A stretch of DNA of 64,000 nucleotides from Magicicada septendecula (Eukaryota > Arthropoda > Insecta > Hemiptera > Cicadidae), in assembly GCA_034769895.1 (NCBI GenBank), contig CM068371.1, forward strand, positions 406,269,969 through 406,333,968, read 5' to 3'. Shown piece after piece: positions 35,248-47,224 of this stretch. Below the pieces are notes generated by a model. It searched no databases. It was not told the DNA's origin and saw only the letters and a list, made by a program, of their open reading frames with translations. The position numbers and the translations under genes are program-made. Within the stretch, counting starts at the first letter, position 1. Every line of letters starts with the position of its first letter.

Positions 35248-37606
35248 TGTAACATTACATTTGGCATAGCTTGATATCGTACCAGATTTAATGAAGATCA
35301 TGGATAAGAAACTGAACAAGAAGAAACATATCTTTCAAAAATGATAGTGAAGATGAACAAATAACTACTTTAGACTGACTTGTACTATAACTGACCGTAC
35401 CCAAATTAATGTTTAGGTAAAGTGATGCAAAATACCCTGATGATGACATGAAGTTCAAATAATTAAAATAATAATACTTATAAAGACAGACAGCATTATG
35501 TACCATTACTATAAGTAAACAAATGGTTTTATTAAATGTATCAAAATATAGAAATAATCAAAATACAAATTTAGGGATAATAGGCCCAAATACACAATAT
35601 AATGTAAAATAATATATTAGTAAATTGTTAACTAAATGATATAATGGAATAATACAAGAAAACAATCATATAGATACATGGAAACATACAACTAATAGTG
35701 TGAATAATAGTGGACATAATGTTATCAAGAAAATAATGTATAATCTAATAATAATTCTCAAATGTATAAAAAGAAACAGAAAAAGTACCTAGTACAGCAA
35801 TGGCTGAACTACCTAAGAAAAATGAAAAAAAAATAGAAAATCATTATTAAATGATTAAACTTTAATTTTTTATGTTTTAAAAATAAGATTAAGTTGTGTT
35901 GATGTTATTTATAGTTTTATTAAGTAATGAGTGTATGATATGCCTTATGCAGGATGTATGTAACCAGACATATACAAATTGTTTAATCACAAAATGTGAA
36001 TTATGTTTGTTTATAATGTTACAGTAATAATTATTGTTATATTTTTAAATAATAATACTAATAGGGTTATAGGAAGTAGTTTTGATGGTAGTTTCATAGC
36101 TAATAGCTGTTACAATAACAGAAAATAGAAATTTAACATGTCAAGACATAGGCCTATAAAAACTTTGGAATTTTGTAAATTTTAGGAAATACTGTTAGAA
36201 TTTTATAAAAAAAATGTAATATGGATAGGTTTATAGTTAATAGTATACACAACAAATATGGAATCGAAATAATCAGTTTTAAGTTATTTAAGAAAAATTC
36301 AGATAGCAAAAAATGTAACATCAGTATTTCTTAAGCAAAAATAGGCATGTTTGGTGTCTATATGTCACAAATGTTAAGACCAAAATAATGATGCTAGTAG
36401 TTTTAAATTCCCAATCAGTAAAAAAAAAGTTATACTAATATAAAAGTTTTTGACCAAATTCAGACATTGAAATAATGAATTTGTATGACAATGTATATCT
36501 GAATCAACCAACCAGATTTCAAGTTTTACCTTAGCAACCGAAAATTCAGATAAATAAAATAAGGACTTCTTTAACAACCGTCATTGAAGACAGATGCGTT
36601 ATAAAAACGTCTCAGATAATTACATTTTAATTAGTGAAAACACATACCAGACTTAGTAAAACAAATTGGTATAGTCAATACAAAATACTATAATAACAAA
36701 AGAACATCAAGAATTTAATTCAGAAGAATTTAGATCCGGGGAGAAGAAGCAAAGAAGACTTGGACCCTATCTTCATCCTGGAAGAATAAAGAAGAGAATC
36801 TGGGTGAATTTGAACAATTTATCATCTTATGTGACAACACCTACACTTGTGTACACAACTATTTAGGAATTAAACAATAAATAAAACTACAGACACTATT
36901 CTACACCAACAATAAAGAACACTTGAAAATAACACCAATTGAGTATTACACCTTTTTTGAACACCATAAAAACTTTAACGATAACTAATAAGCATCTAAA
37001 CTGTTCATAACCTATAATAGTGAGTAACACATACACGACTACCAGTGTGCACTATACACATCAAAACCTTGTAATATCCTTATATTGTGAAGTTTGTATT
37101 TTGATTTTAAGAGTTGTATTATTTGTTTTACCATAATTTCCGAACCAAATACACCCTGAGATTATTTATTTCATTGAAATAAAAACAAACTGCATCTTTC
37201 TTTTGCTTGTCGAATCCAGCATAGAGCATGATATTTTAGCTACTACCAACTTATGAATAAAGACGCATGATTTTGTCATAATTTGTAATTACAGTAAAGA
37301 AAAACGAGAAGTAATTAATCAATACTTCATTTGAATAAAGATTGTTAAAAGGAATATATCTGTTTGGTGTTATTTTTGCATTATTATTACTGTTTCAATT
37401 AAGAATTACGATAACATAGCACAGCGGACGGAGCAACTGTTGGCAACTCCGAGTGACGTCATTGGGACTGGATGCATAGTGGGAGCAAGCAGCAGAATAC
37501 AACCGTAGCATAATAATTTATCGTTCAATATATTTATTAATATTGTTACAAATTGACGCTTCCAATGTGCGGCGAAATAAGTCGTCTATTTATTATAATT
37601 GTTACA
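35248..37606 (+). repeat. 5' LTR of element C
   Basis: It begins TGTAACATTACATTTGG. Its first 733 bp match 43963-44693 almost exactly; the rest has no partner. The end is either 37550 or 37606: both places read GTTACA followed by AATTG and a primer-site-like motif. At about 2.3 kb it is long for this group. AT-rich throughout except near 37425-37510, which may be the promoter or leader. Confidence 0.75.
37454..37461 (+). promoter_or_regulatory. CRE-type palindrome TGACGTCA in the LTR of element C
   Basis: An exact bZIP (CREB/ATF) consensus in the GC-richer part of the LTR, about 100-150 bp before the primer site. Confidence 0.4.
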
Positions 37607-37608
37607 AA

Positions 37609-37630
37609 TTGGCAAACCAACGTGTGAGAC
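37609..37630 (+). promoter_or_regulatory. Candidate primer-binding site of element C
   Basis: The motif begins TTGGCAAACCAACGTG. A similar motif, TTGACGCTTCCAATGTGC, starts 56 bp upstream after the same GTTACAAA sequence. Both resemble the tRNA-Lys-type primer sites of gypsy-like elements with changes, so which one is used is unclear. Confidence 0.4.
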
Positions 37631-37673
37631 AATAAATTAAAATATAATTTATAAGCAAACAACCAAAAAATAA

Positions 37674-39578
37674 ATGAAAATGAGGAAGCGAGAAACATCG
37701 CGCAAACGAGCGGCTGAAACCGAGAAAGTAAGAGAATTAAGCATGGAAGGCAAGGAAGCAACACCGGTTGAAGAAGTAGAAACTATAATAAGGAAGGCTC
37801 AGGAGAAACAACCAGAAGAACCCACACAAACAGAAAGCGAAAAGACGCAAGAAATGATTAAACGTATGATGGAATTAATGCAGGAAACTGGTAAGAAAAC
37901 GGAGGAGAGTAATAAGAAACTGGAGGAGAGTAATAAGAAACTAACGGATGAAATGAAGGAAGCCTTCAGTAAGAAAATGGAAGAATTAAGTGAGAATAGT
38001 AATAAGAACTTAGTAATATTGAAGGAAGACTTGAGTAAGAAGATGGAGGAAATAAAGAGTGACAATAAACAGACAAAGGAGGAATTGAGCCAAGAATTGA
38101 AAGAGAATAGCAGGAAAATGGAGGAGAAAATAGACGAAAATAACAGAGCATTGAGGGAAGAATTGAAGGGAAGTTATCAGGAAACCATGAAAAAATTGGA
38201 TGAACACAAAGAGTCATTAAAAGAAGAATGGAATAACAAGATGGAAATTAATAGCCGGCAATTGCAGGAAGAATGGGACAAGAAGTTAGAAGAACCGGTG
38301 ACCAAAATTAAAAGGGTAGAATCCAAGACCAAGGAGAAGTGTGAGCGGATGAACCAAGAGATACTGAGTGTCCGGGAAGAAATGAATGGACAAATAGAAA
38401 ATATACAAACCAACCAAGCAGTGATGGGAGAAAGATTAGAAAGCATAGGTACTAGTCTTAATCGGGTACAAGACCAAACAACTGCCCATAGAGATGAGAT
38501 CAACTCTCTAAGAAACCGACAATGTACCGGTGCCCATACCACATGTGAGGAAAACCGAGAAGTTATCGACTTCCAGAATTATAGAAGAAACCCCATGCTA
38601 TTTATAGAACGGGTAGAAGAAAAAATAGCAAAAACCGGAGAAGACAGATGGGTTGTAATTAGAAGTATGCTGGACAAAATGTTCAGAAAAGTCTATGACA
38701 ATTGGTGGACGGCGATGCGGCCGAATATACAAAATTTTCAAGAATTTAAAAGACAGTTTAAATCCAAGTACTGGTCTGACGCCATACAACATATGATAAG
38801 AAGTGACATAGGATTGGGCCGATATGACCTACATGGCAAACATACTCTGACCGCATACTTTCTGGGTAAGATCAACATAGCCAGACATTTAGAACCTGCA
38901 ATTCCTACCGAATGTTTAGTGAGGCTATTAGCTTACCACTATGGTGGAGAAATTACGAGAGGCCGAATAAACGGACGAATACAAACCATTGAGGAGATGT
39001 CAGCATTATTAGCGGAAATGGAACAAGAGAAGAGCTTCCTCCAATACAGACGAAGGAGCGATGAAATGGATAGAAATATTGGTCGCCGCGACACCCGATA
39101 TGAAAACAATGGGAATAGATCAAATAATAATTACAACAACAACGGTAACCACTATCAACGTAGTTACCAAAATAATAATAACAATAATAACTATCCACGG
39201 AATAATGCGACGAATAACAACAACAATAACAACAACCACTATTACCGTAGCTCTCCTACGAATAATAATAACGGATACCAGTGTGCCAATGATAGTGACA
39301 ACCATTACCAGAACAGCCGAGGTCATCAAAACAATTATGATAACCGTTACAGACAGAATAATAATGGCAATTATAACAACCAAAACCAAACATATCGAAG
39401 GCATGTGAATTATGTGAACACCGAATATACAGATATGGGAAGACGTTCGTACCATGGACGAATGAATTATGATGGGAACCGGGAGAGAAATTTTCAGGAA
39501 GAGAATAACCAGCGCTACCGGGATGACATAGATGAAGTAGGAGCTGCGTCGATGACAGGAATAACAGAAACTCAGTGA
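37674..39578 (+). CDS. gag: Gag of element C, open, with Asn-rich tail
   Basis: An uninterrupted 634-residue frame. Residues 1-280 are Glu/Lys-rich with recurring SNKKLEESNKKL and MEEIK-type units, a long coiled coil. Residues 290-450 are capsid-like (YRRNPMLFIERVEE, KSKYWSDAIQHMIRSDIGL, LEPAIPTECLVRLLAYHYGG). The C-terminal part, about 465-600, is made almost entirely of Asn, Tyr, Arg, Gln, His and Gly (39061-39420) and has no zinc knuckle or zinc finger. It would have to bind RNA through its Arg and Tyr residues, if it does. The start is the first ATG 65 bp after the primer site. Gag is intact although pol of the same copy is broken. Confidence 0.88.
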   Translation: MKMRKRETSRKRAAETEKVRELSMEGKEATPVEEVETIIRKAQEKQPEEPTQTESEKTQEMIKRMMELMQETGKKTEESNKKLEESNKKLTDEMKEAFSKKMEELSENSNKNLVILKEDLSKKMEEIKSDNKQTKEELSQELKENSRKMEEKIDENNRALREELKGSYQETMKKLDEHKESLKEEWNNKMEINSRQLQEEWDKKLEEPVTKIKRVESKTKEKCERMNQEILSVREEMNGQIENIQTNQAVMGERLESIGTSLNRVQDQTTAHRDEINSLRNRQCTGAHTTCEENREVIDFQNYRRNPMLFIERVEEKIAKTGEDRWVVIRSMLDKMFRKVYDNWWTAMRPNIQNFQEFKRQFKSKYWSDAIQHMIRSDIGLGRYDLHGKHTLTAYFLGKINIARHLEPAIPTECLVRLLAYHYGGEITRGRINGRIQTIEEMSALLAEMEQEKSFLQYRRRSDEMDRNIGRRDTRYENNGNRSNNNYNNNGNHYQRSYQNNNNNNNYPRNNATNNNNNNNNHYYRSSPTNNNNGYQCANDSDNHYQNSRGHQNNYDNRYRQNNNGNYNNQNQTYRRHVNYVNTEYTDMGRRSYHGRMNYDGNRERNFQEENNQRYRDDIDEVGAASMTGITETQ

Positions 39579-39687
39579 CGTTCAATAATAACGCCATTGA
39601 GATACAAGAATTACAGAATAGAGACAGACCTGGTCAACCAGACAACAGGACCAAGGAGATCAGCCCTGATTTAAACGGACCACGGCA

Positions 39688-42600
39688 GTGAAAAACCAAC
39701 AGGTCCCATCACTGAACCGACAATTTGGGTACTTACTAGGACGAGACAAAACGACTGACAATACCATTACCATAGTGCATAATCATTTCTTAAAAAATGT
39801 GAGAGAAGAATTGCTAAACGAAGATACAATAACGAACAATAATTTGAATAACGAGATTGCATATATTATCGCCCAAATAAATGGAATAGACACAAGATTC
39901 ATGATAGATACGGGCGCAAACGTGTCGTTAATCGATAACAACAAATACCACAAAATTCAAAAATTAAGTAAGATCATCTTACCGACTCTACCAATCCAGA
40001 ATATAATTTTAATTGGAGCCACCGGAAGGCAAAACAAGTCAATAAGAAAACAGGTATCATTAGCAGTGACCAGCGGAAATGTAGCTATACCTATGATTTT
40101 TCTAATAGCTAGTAACCTACCATTTTATCTACTAATAGGCTGTGATATTTTGAGAAAATACTCAGCAATAATTGACATGAGACAGGCCATAGTGTCATTA
40201 AAAATGGATAATATAGAATGGACAGCAAAATTAGTAGAAAATAAAAATGTACCTTCATGCAACAGTATTAATAGTATAAGAAAATTCAATGACGATCAAG
40301 ATGATTCATGGAATATAAGAAGGGAATACTTTGGGAGTCAAGACAGTTTATGGTTGGAAAAATTAGAAGCGATCTGACAATTTCGGTCAGAACAAAATGA
40401 ATGTAATTTAACTACACAACAAATAGAAAAGTTAATATCAGTATATAATAAATACCGCTATGTTTTCTCTGATATACCTGGCAAAGTAAAAAATTATCAA
40501 TTTACACTACAATTCAAGGAGCCTGTAAATTTTAATAAGAAATCATATCCCGTTGCTTATGCATTAAAAGAAGCAGTGAGGACTGAACCAGACAAAATGA
40601 TAGCAGAAGATATTATTGAGTATAGCTGTTCCCCATTTACTAGTCCATTAATAGCCGTTGCCAAGAAAGATGGCAAGGTATGACTCTGTTTGGATGCTAG
40701 AGAGATCAACAAGATCATAGTTAATGACAGAACATCTCCCGGAGAGATTGAGGAGATATTGAAAAAATTTAATGGCATATAATTTATCAGCACCTGGGAT
40801 ACTGTTTGTGGGTATTGGCAGGTGGAGTTACACCCAGATAGTGGAAAGTACGTCGCCTTTATTTTCGAAGGGAGGAACTACCAGTTCAAGCGACTACCGT
40901 TTGGACTGGTAAACTCAGTAGCTGTATTCGTAAGATGTATGGACCAGGTGTTGGGTCCAGATACTATTCCATTTACCACAGTCTATGTTGATGACTTGTT
41001 GATTACGTCAGTGAATTGGGAAGACCATTGTGACAGAGTAGGGCAAGTATTACAAAAATTATCAGACAATAACGTCACCCTAAAGCTTCAAAAGTCCAAA
41101 CTTATCGCCAGTGAAGTCCAGTTCCTAGGTTTTAGCTTAACAAGACAAGGAATAACACCATCCAATGAAAAGATAGAAGCTATCCAGAAATTCCCAAGTC
41201 CTAAAAATAAAAAGCAACTTCAATCATTTCTGGGACTTTGTAATTACTATAGGAAGTTTCAGAGAAATTATTCTGAAATGACAGCGAAGTTTTCTCCACA
41301 ATTATCCTCTAAGAACAAATGGTCATGGGGACAGGAACAAGACAAATTACTCCAAATGATCAAGCATAATTTCTTAAATTCAGTTATATTAAAACATCCT
41401 AATTTCGACCAACCGTTCTTTATGAACTGCGATGCCAGTGATATAAGTTTAGGATCTGTATTATATCAAGAAGATAGTGAGGGAAACCATCAGGTGGTGA
41501 GTTTTGCAAGCAGAATACTTAATGGATGTGAACGCAATTATAGTGTAACGGAAAAGGAGTTATTAAGCGATGTATTCGCTTGTGGAAAATTCAGAACCTA
41601 TATTCTTGGATACCCGATAACTGTGAGAAGTGATCATAAGTCAATATCTTTCTTAAAAAATTCCAAGCTTAACCATGGAAGATTGACAAGGTGGATACTT
41701 GCACTACAGGAATACCAAATACCATATAAATTGGGAGTCTGTTCCAGGAAAACAGAATATTGCTGCAGATATATTGTCCCGGATTAACATAGAACAGCAA
41801 GCTTTTGAAGGGGAAAAGGAAACAATTGTCAAGGTATATACTATCATAAAAAACAAATCAGATTTGTAAAACATCATGAAATCAATTTCGCAACAAAAAA
41901 CAGAGTATACAAAAATCAACAATTTTAGGCAAAGACTGATCCAACAGGAGGAAAAAATTACTGCATATTACTGTCTACATGAAGACATATTATTTTACAA
42001 ACCAAATAATAACCAAGTATCATGGAAGGTAGTGATACCTAAAGCATTAGAAAAAGAATTGATACTGGACTACCATAGTCGATATGGGCATATGGGTGCA
42101 TTAAAAGTGATGAAAGCACTTGAGGAACACACTTACATTAAGAATATCAACCGGAGAGTTAGAGAATGTATTCAGCAGTGCCACATCTGTCAGTTGACAA
42201 AATGCAATAACGAGAAAACAGAAGGAATAATGCAGCCAATTACATCAACTGGTAAATTAGAGAGAGTATTTTTAGATGTATGTGGACCGTTACCTCGTAG
42301 TGGAGGGAGAAAACAATATAAATTCATAATAATCATGTTTGACCATTACTCCAAATTTACAAAACTATACCCCATTAATCGGGCAACTACAAAAAAGATT
42401 CTGCAAATAGTAATCCAACAATACATACCAGAGTTAGGAGCTCCAAGGTCAATTATTACAGATCACGGAACTCAGTTTCGAGGAAGGGTATGGAAGGAGA
42501 CTTTGTTAGATCTAGGTGTCAAGACATATAAAACATCTGTCTATCACCCAAATAGCAATCCGGTGGAAAGAGTACTTAGGGAGGTCGGCCGAATCCTCAG

Positions 42601-43081
42601 GACCTATTGTTTCGATAAACACCAGAAGTGGAGTGACTATATTATACAAACAGAAAGCTTTATCAACTTAGCTTACCATGAATCAATACAAGATACTCCA
42701 TATACTATAATGCATGAAAGATTACCACCCCGAGAAATTATTGAAATAATCAACATCCCAAACAACCCAGCTTACCAGTTCGACAACATGAGATTCCACA
42801 GCAAACTGAATGAGCAAGTGGAGAAAAGAAGGAAAAAATACAAAATAGTTCAGCAGAAAATAATTCAGCACAAGATTGGAGACAAACTATTGTTAAAAAA
42901 CCACAAATCGCCAAGTTCTAAGGAAGGAATAGCAAAAAAGCTATTATTACTTTATAACGGACCATATGTTGTTGTAAAAAACAATAACAACAATACTTAT
43001 GTAATCAGTGATGTTGAGACGAAAAAGATTAAGGGAACATACAACCAAGTTTCCTTAAAAATGTATTATGAAGCCAATTAA
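39688..43081 (+). pseudogene. pol: Pol of element C: protease, RT, RNase H, integrase
   Basis: The protease motif FMIDTGANVSLID is at about 39898-39936. Reverse transcriptase runs from about 40440, with RLPFGLVNS and VYVDDLLI (YVDD near 40984-40995). RNase H has NCDASD and RSDHKSISFL. Integrase has HSRYGHMG...CIQQCHICQ, FLDVCGPLPRSGG, ITDHGTQFRG, NPVERVLREVGR and LLYNGPYVV. Lesions: in-frame TGA at 40375-40377, TGA near 40681, TAA near 40780 and a one-base shift near 41730; the integrase frame from 41876 is open. At least the second stop could be a C-to-T change in CGA. The order is that of Ty3-group pol. Confidence 0.9.
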
Positions 43082-43962
43082 AACGTATTTGAATAAATCT
43101 CAAAATTCAAACAAATAGTAAGGACAACTTACAGTACATTTTGACAATGTTATTTTGGATCAAATGAATAAACAAATTTGAATAAATTTCAAAATTCTAA
43201 ACGAAATAAGCACATCTTATTAAATATAATTATGAACTTATTATTGGAATATAAAAGAAAGAGCAACACCCATGAATAAGGAGAAACCAAAGTATTACAA
43301 AAGAAATAAGAAAAGGCAAATGTAGACAATCGGCAATGAAAATAAGACGAGACTAGAAACGAAATTACTATGAATAACCTATCATGATTGTGAGAGAATC
43401 AACAACAACTATAGATACAGATACTTGTTATATTTTAATTGAATAAAGATAGTGAATGAAAAATGAAGATTAAGCAGTACTGATAAAGAAGGAAAGAAGG
43501 TAGTACCAATTAAAATTAAAATGTTATTAATATCGCCACAAGAAAATGAACATCTGAAGGAATCAATGGAAAGAAATATTTAGATCTGAGAAGTTAAACT
43601 GAGTGAACCATCCCAAGAATATATTATTATATTATTTTTATTTGATTTAGTCGTGAATAGACTAGTGATTATTAAGTGTGATTGACTGATGAGATAGCTC
43701 CAGCAATCGATTTTATTTATGAATTATAAGGACAGCGGGGTATTAGGACAAGAGAGCCCCCCGACTGATTCCAAAATATATGTGATGATGATTAATTTGT
43801 TAGGGAGGTAACATGTTCCAGGGATAGAGCACTTATAATTAAAGACAAGTATACCAGATCATAAAAAGGATAACAAGTGCTAATATGAAAGATAAAATAA
43901 CTGATAATTTCAACAAAATATATTATTTTATTAAAATAATCAAATTTGGTGGCAGGGTAGTA
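43082..43962 (+). other. Non-coding 3' region of element C
   Basis: AT-rich, no envelope frame and no copy of the conserved 3' module of elements A, B and D. A purine-rich stretch GGTGGCAGGG just before the LTR is the likely polypurine tract. Confidence 0.6.
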
Positions 43963-44693
43963 TGTAACATTACATTTGGCATAGCTTGATATCGTACCAG
44001 ATTTAATGAAGATCATGGATAAGAAACTGAACAAGAAGAAACATATCTTTCAAAAATGATAGTGAAGATGAACAAATAACTACTTTAGACTGACTTGTAC
44101 TATAACTAACCGTACCCAAATTAATGTTTAGGTAAAGTGATGCAAAATACCCCGATGATGACATGAAGTTCAAATAATTAAAATAATAATACTTAAAAAG
44201 ACAGACAGTATTATGTACCATTACTATAAGTAAACAAATGGTTTTATTAAATGTATCAAAATATAAAAATAATCAAAATACAAATTGAGGGATAATAGGC
44301 CCAAATACACAATATAATGTAAAATAATATATTAGTAAATTGTTAACTAAATGATATAATGGAATAATACAAGAAAACAATCATATAGATACATGGAAAC
44401 ATACAACTAATAGTGTGAATAATAGTGGACATAATGTTATCAAGAAAATAATGTATAATCTAATAATAATTCTCAAATGTATAAAAAGAAACAGAAAAAG
44501 TACCTAGTACAGCAATGGCTGAACTACCTAAGAAAAATGAAAAAAAAAGAAAATCATTATTAAATGATTAAACTTTAATTTTTTATGTTTTAAAAATAAG
44601 ATCAAGTTGTGTTGATGTTATTTATAGTTTTATTAAGTAATGAGTGTATGATATGCCTTATGCAGGATGTATGTAACCAGACATATACAAATT
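43963..44693 (+). repeat. 3' LTR of element C, truncated by the Penelope array
   Basis: 731 bp matching 35248-35980 nearly identically (very few substitutions and small indels seen), so element C is a young insertion. The match stops abruptly at CATATACAAATT where the inverted Penelope copy begins. Confidence 0.9.
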
Positions 44694-44747
44694 AAATAAA
44701 TAATTACCTTATTTTATCCACTAAGTGATCTTCTTTTCCTTTTTTAA

Positions 44748-44788
44748 TTACTACATGTTTCAGGGCTTATATACCCATCTTCAGGTAA
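44748..44788 (-). ncRNA. Hammerhead-ribozyme-like motif in the Penelope tail
   Basis: Read on the minus strand: UUAC, then CUGAAGA (core C3-A9 consensus CUGANGA), an arm GGGU/GCCC with loop AUAUAA, then GAAAC, AU, GUA, then GUAA, which pairs with the first UUAC. This matches the type I hammerhead order with a very short stem III, and such motifs are known in Penelope elements. Weak points are a U-U mismatch at the base of stem II and short stems. In all direct copies of the array GAAAC is changed to GAGAC, which would damage the core. Confidence 0.4.
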
Positions 44789-44951
44789 AAGCAAAATCTA
44801 CCCTATTGTTAGGGTTTCGTTAAAAATTCACAAAGACACAAACAAATAACACACTTAAATAAATTAACATAGAACATTGAATCTGTATCGAAACGCGCTA
44901 CAAACGAACCAGTGCACTGGCCGAAGTCCAACTTTCAACTGATCCGTACAC

Positions 44952-45262
44952 GCTATTCACAGTTTGTTTTCATAGCTGTGTCATATAGTTTATTTCATTT
45001 GAATGACAATTGTTCATTAAGTACCTGATTTTTATTTCTTCTTACGGCCTTGTATATTTCAAATTCCTCTAGGGCATCCAGTAGTTGACCCTTTTTACCT
45101 ATATGTAAAGGTTCCAAATTCTCTTTAATTCCAGTGTATGTATGATTTTCGTTTATTAGATGTTGTGCGTAATGCGATACATTAGTATTGGGGAACTTCT
45201 TAGGTAAATGTTCTTTAAATCTCTCAGAAAAATTTCTCCCCGTCTGGCCTATATAGAAATTT
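44952..45262 (-). pseudogene. GIY-YIG endonuclease, inverted Penelope copy
   Basis: Continues the frame of the reverse transcriptase through CNECDKI. A one-base insertion in the YIG motif (near 45258) then breaks the frame; the remaining protein can be followed to the stop at 44952. This copy keeps the Cys cluster that the tandem units have lost. Confidence 0.75.
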
Positions 45263-47223
45263 TATCGCATTCATTACACCGGATCCTATCAACGCCAGAA
45301 CAATCCTCTAGTAATGCTGTGGTATTAGGCTTAAGTATATTTGTTAATTTGATTGTGGTCCTGAATGAGACAATAATCCCTAGCTTTTTTAATTCATTAT
45401 GTAGTGTATTAGATAGTATGTTCATATATCTAGCAGAAACAAATTGGGTTTTATCTTTAACTTTGTCCGAATGTTTTAATTTATTAGCGTGTTTATGTAT
45501 TATTTTATCAATGATTTTACTATTGTAACCATTCACTATTGCTATATGTTTTATTATATTAATTTCATCGTTATAGTCTTCTATGTCCATCGGTATATTT
45601 GTCAATCTATGTGCCAGTGCGTTAAAAGTTGCCATTTTATGTGTATAAGGATGATTGGAACTAGCATGTATGGCTATATCAGTTGTCGTTGGCTTTCTAT
45701 ATATTTTAAAGCTAAGGAGGTTATTACGTTTATATGTGATTACGTCCAGGGAATTCAACATATTGTTATGTTCTACTTCCATAGTGAATTTAATATTACT
45801 GTTTATGCCGTTCAAAAAAGTAAGCAATCCGTCTATCTGTCTAAGACTACCACCAAAAATAAAAAATGTGTCGTCTACGTACCGTGTGTACGACATGATT
45901 TTATTGTATAACTTGTTTTTGTCAGAAAGTATGTACTTGTTCTCATAATGATTCATGTAAATTTCCGGTAAAATTCCACTCACCGGTGAACCCATGGCCA
46001 GCCCATTTTCTGGAATAAAAAACTTGTTGTCGTGTGTGAAGTAATTCTGTTGTATAACAATTTTCAATAAAAATATAAGTTCATCAATTTGTATCTGTTT
46101 TAAGACATTTGTCTTGATTAAAAGTCTCTCGAGAATATTTATCGTCTCTAGCACGGGTATGTTCGTATACAAATTCACTATGTCCATAGATATCAGTTTA
46201 TGGTTAGGCAGTACTTTAATGTTTTCAACTTTGTTTATAAATTCTATTGTATTTTTTACGCTATGTATGTTGTCTATTACTAAGCTGTTTTTTTATAATT
46301 ATTTGTAACTTTTTGGCTACATTATAGCTTGGGGCAGTTGTATAATTTATTAAAGGACGTATTGGTATATTAGGTTTGTGTAACTTTGGTAGTCCTCTGA
46401 AAGTAGGCGCTTTCGGATTTATATTTTTGATACGTCGTCTAGTTTGAGCATCGAATAAATTAACACATTTATTCACCGCTGAGTTTATGGCTTTTGTATA
46501 TTTAATGGTGAGGTCATTATTTAGGGTCTTAATATTATTTTCATTTATAAAATCATAGCATGTTTGTGTGTATTCAGTTTTATTGATGATAACTACTGTA
46601 CTACCTTTATCAGCCTTAGTTATCATTGCGTCAAAATTTTCTAATTTGCGTTTGATATTCTTCGCAATTTTAATTTCATTACTAGGTCCCACGTTAGGCA
46701 TCCTACCCAACTGTAATATACGATTTAATTTATAGTTGATAGCCACCCTTGTATCATTCTGAATTTCCTGGGATTTTATTGTTTAATGACAGCTCCTGCA
46801 TTTACGACTTCTCTTATTAACATGTCTTTTCCATAATCAGATAAATTATGTTGTAAAACCTTAGATAATAAACTACATTCTTCATTAGATAGTTCAATGT
46901 TCGTGAGGTTATCTACACGCTTATAAAATTTGTGTTTACAAATTATGTTATCTGCTTTGTTTTGCTTACGGTTCAATTTATCATATTTCTAGTTGTGTCT
47001 TGATACAATCGAGATTGCAATGTTCCTTATCTGTCTGTGAATAACTTCTAAAACTTCGTTAATTATGATCGGGTGTATCGAGTCCAGGACCTTCAAATGC
47101 GCATTAAATAACAACTTGTTCAGATAATTTTTCTTTTTGTTCAAAGCCTTAATTTCTTCCTTAAGCCAAACTTTCTGTGCTTTAATTTTATTGTTAGATG
47201 CTTCTATTGACGTGTTTCTTATT
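45249..47223 (-). pseudogene. Penelope reverse transcriptase, inverted 5'-truncated copy
   Basis: The protein starts at the segment RNTSIA (about 25 to 60 residues into the unit protein) and is in pieces: frame breaks near 46980, 46775 and 46260. The catalytic part from 46187 is open and holds MDIVNLYTNIPV (motif A), ENGLAMGSPVSGIL (motif B) and YTRYVDDTFF (motif C). The protein ends in the Cys-rich linker to the endonuclease. Stops and shifts make it inactive. The junction at 47223 joins it head-to-head to the direct copies. Confidence 0.9.
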
Positions 47224-47224
47224 A

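Larger units (their letters stand above)
35248..44693 (+). mobile_element. Ty3-type LTR retrotransposon (element C)
   Basis: The layout is long 5' LTR (35248 to about 37606), primer site, gag (37674-39578), pol (39688-43081), a non-coding stretch, and a 3' LTR whose first 731 bp are present (43963-44693). It is then replaced by the Penelope array. The capsid-like part of gag is distantly similar to elements A and B. The element lacks the conserved 3' module and the zinc finger, so it belongs to a separate family of the same group. No left/right target duplication can be tested because the right end is lost. Confidence 0.88.

Noticed and set aside
39061..39597. Open frames rich in Ile/Thr/Val or Tyr/Cys overlapping element C gag
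   Set aside because: Shadows of the Asn codon repeats in other frames.
45489..46308. Repeated open frames of 124, 97, 69 and 64 codons opposite the Penelope RT, seen again in each tandem unit
   Set aside because: They lie antisense to the RT frame and are preserved only because the units are copies; hydrophobic composition comes from the reverse strand of an AT-rich gene.
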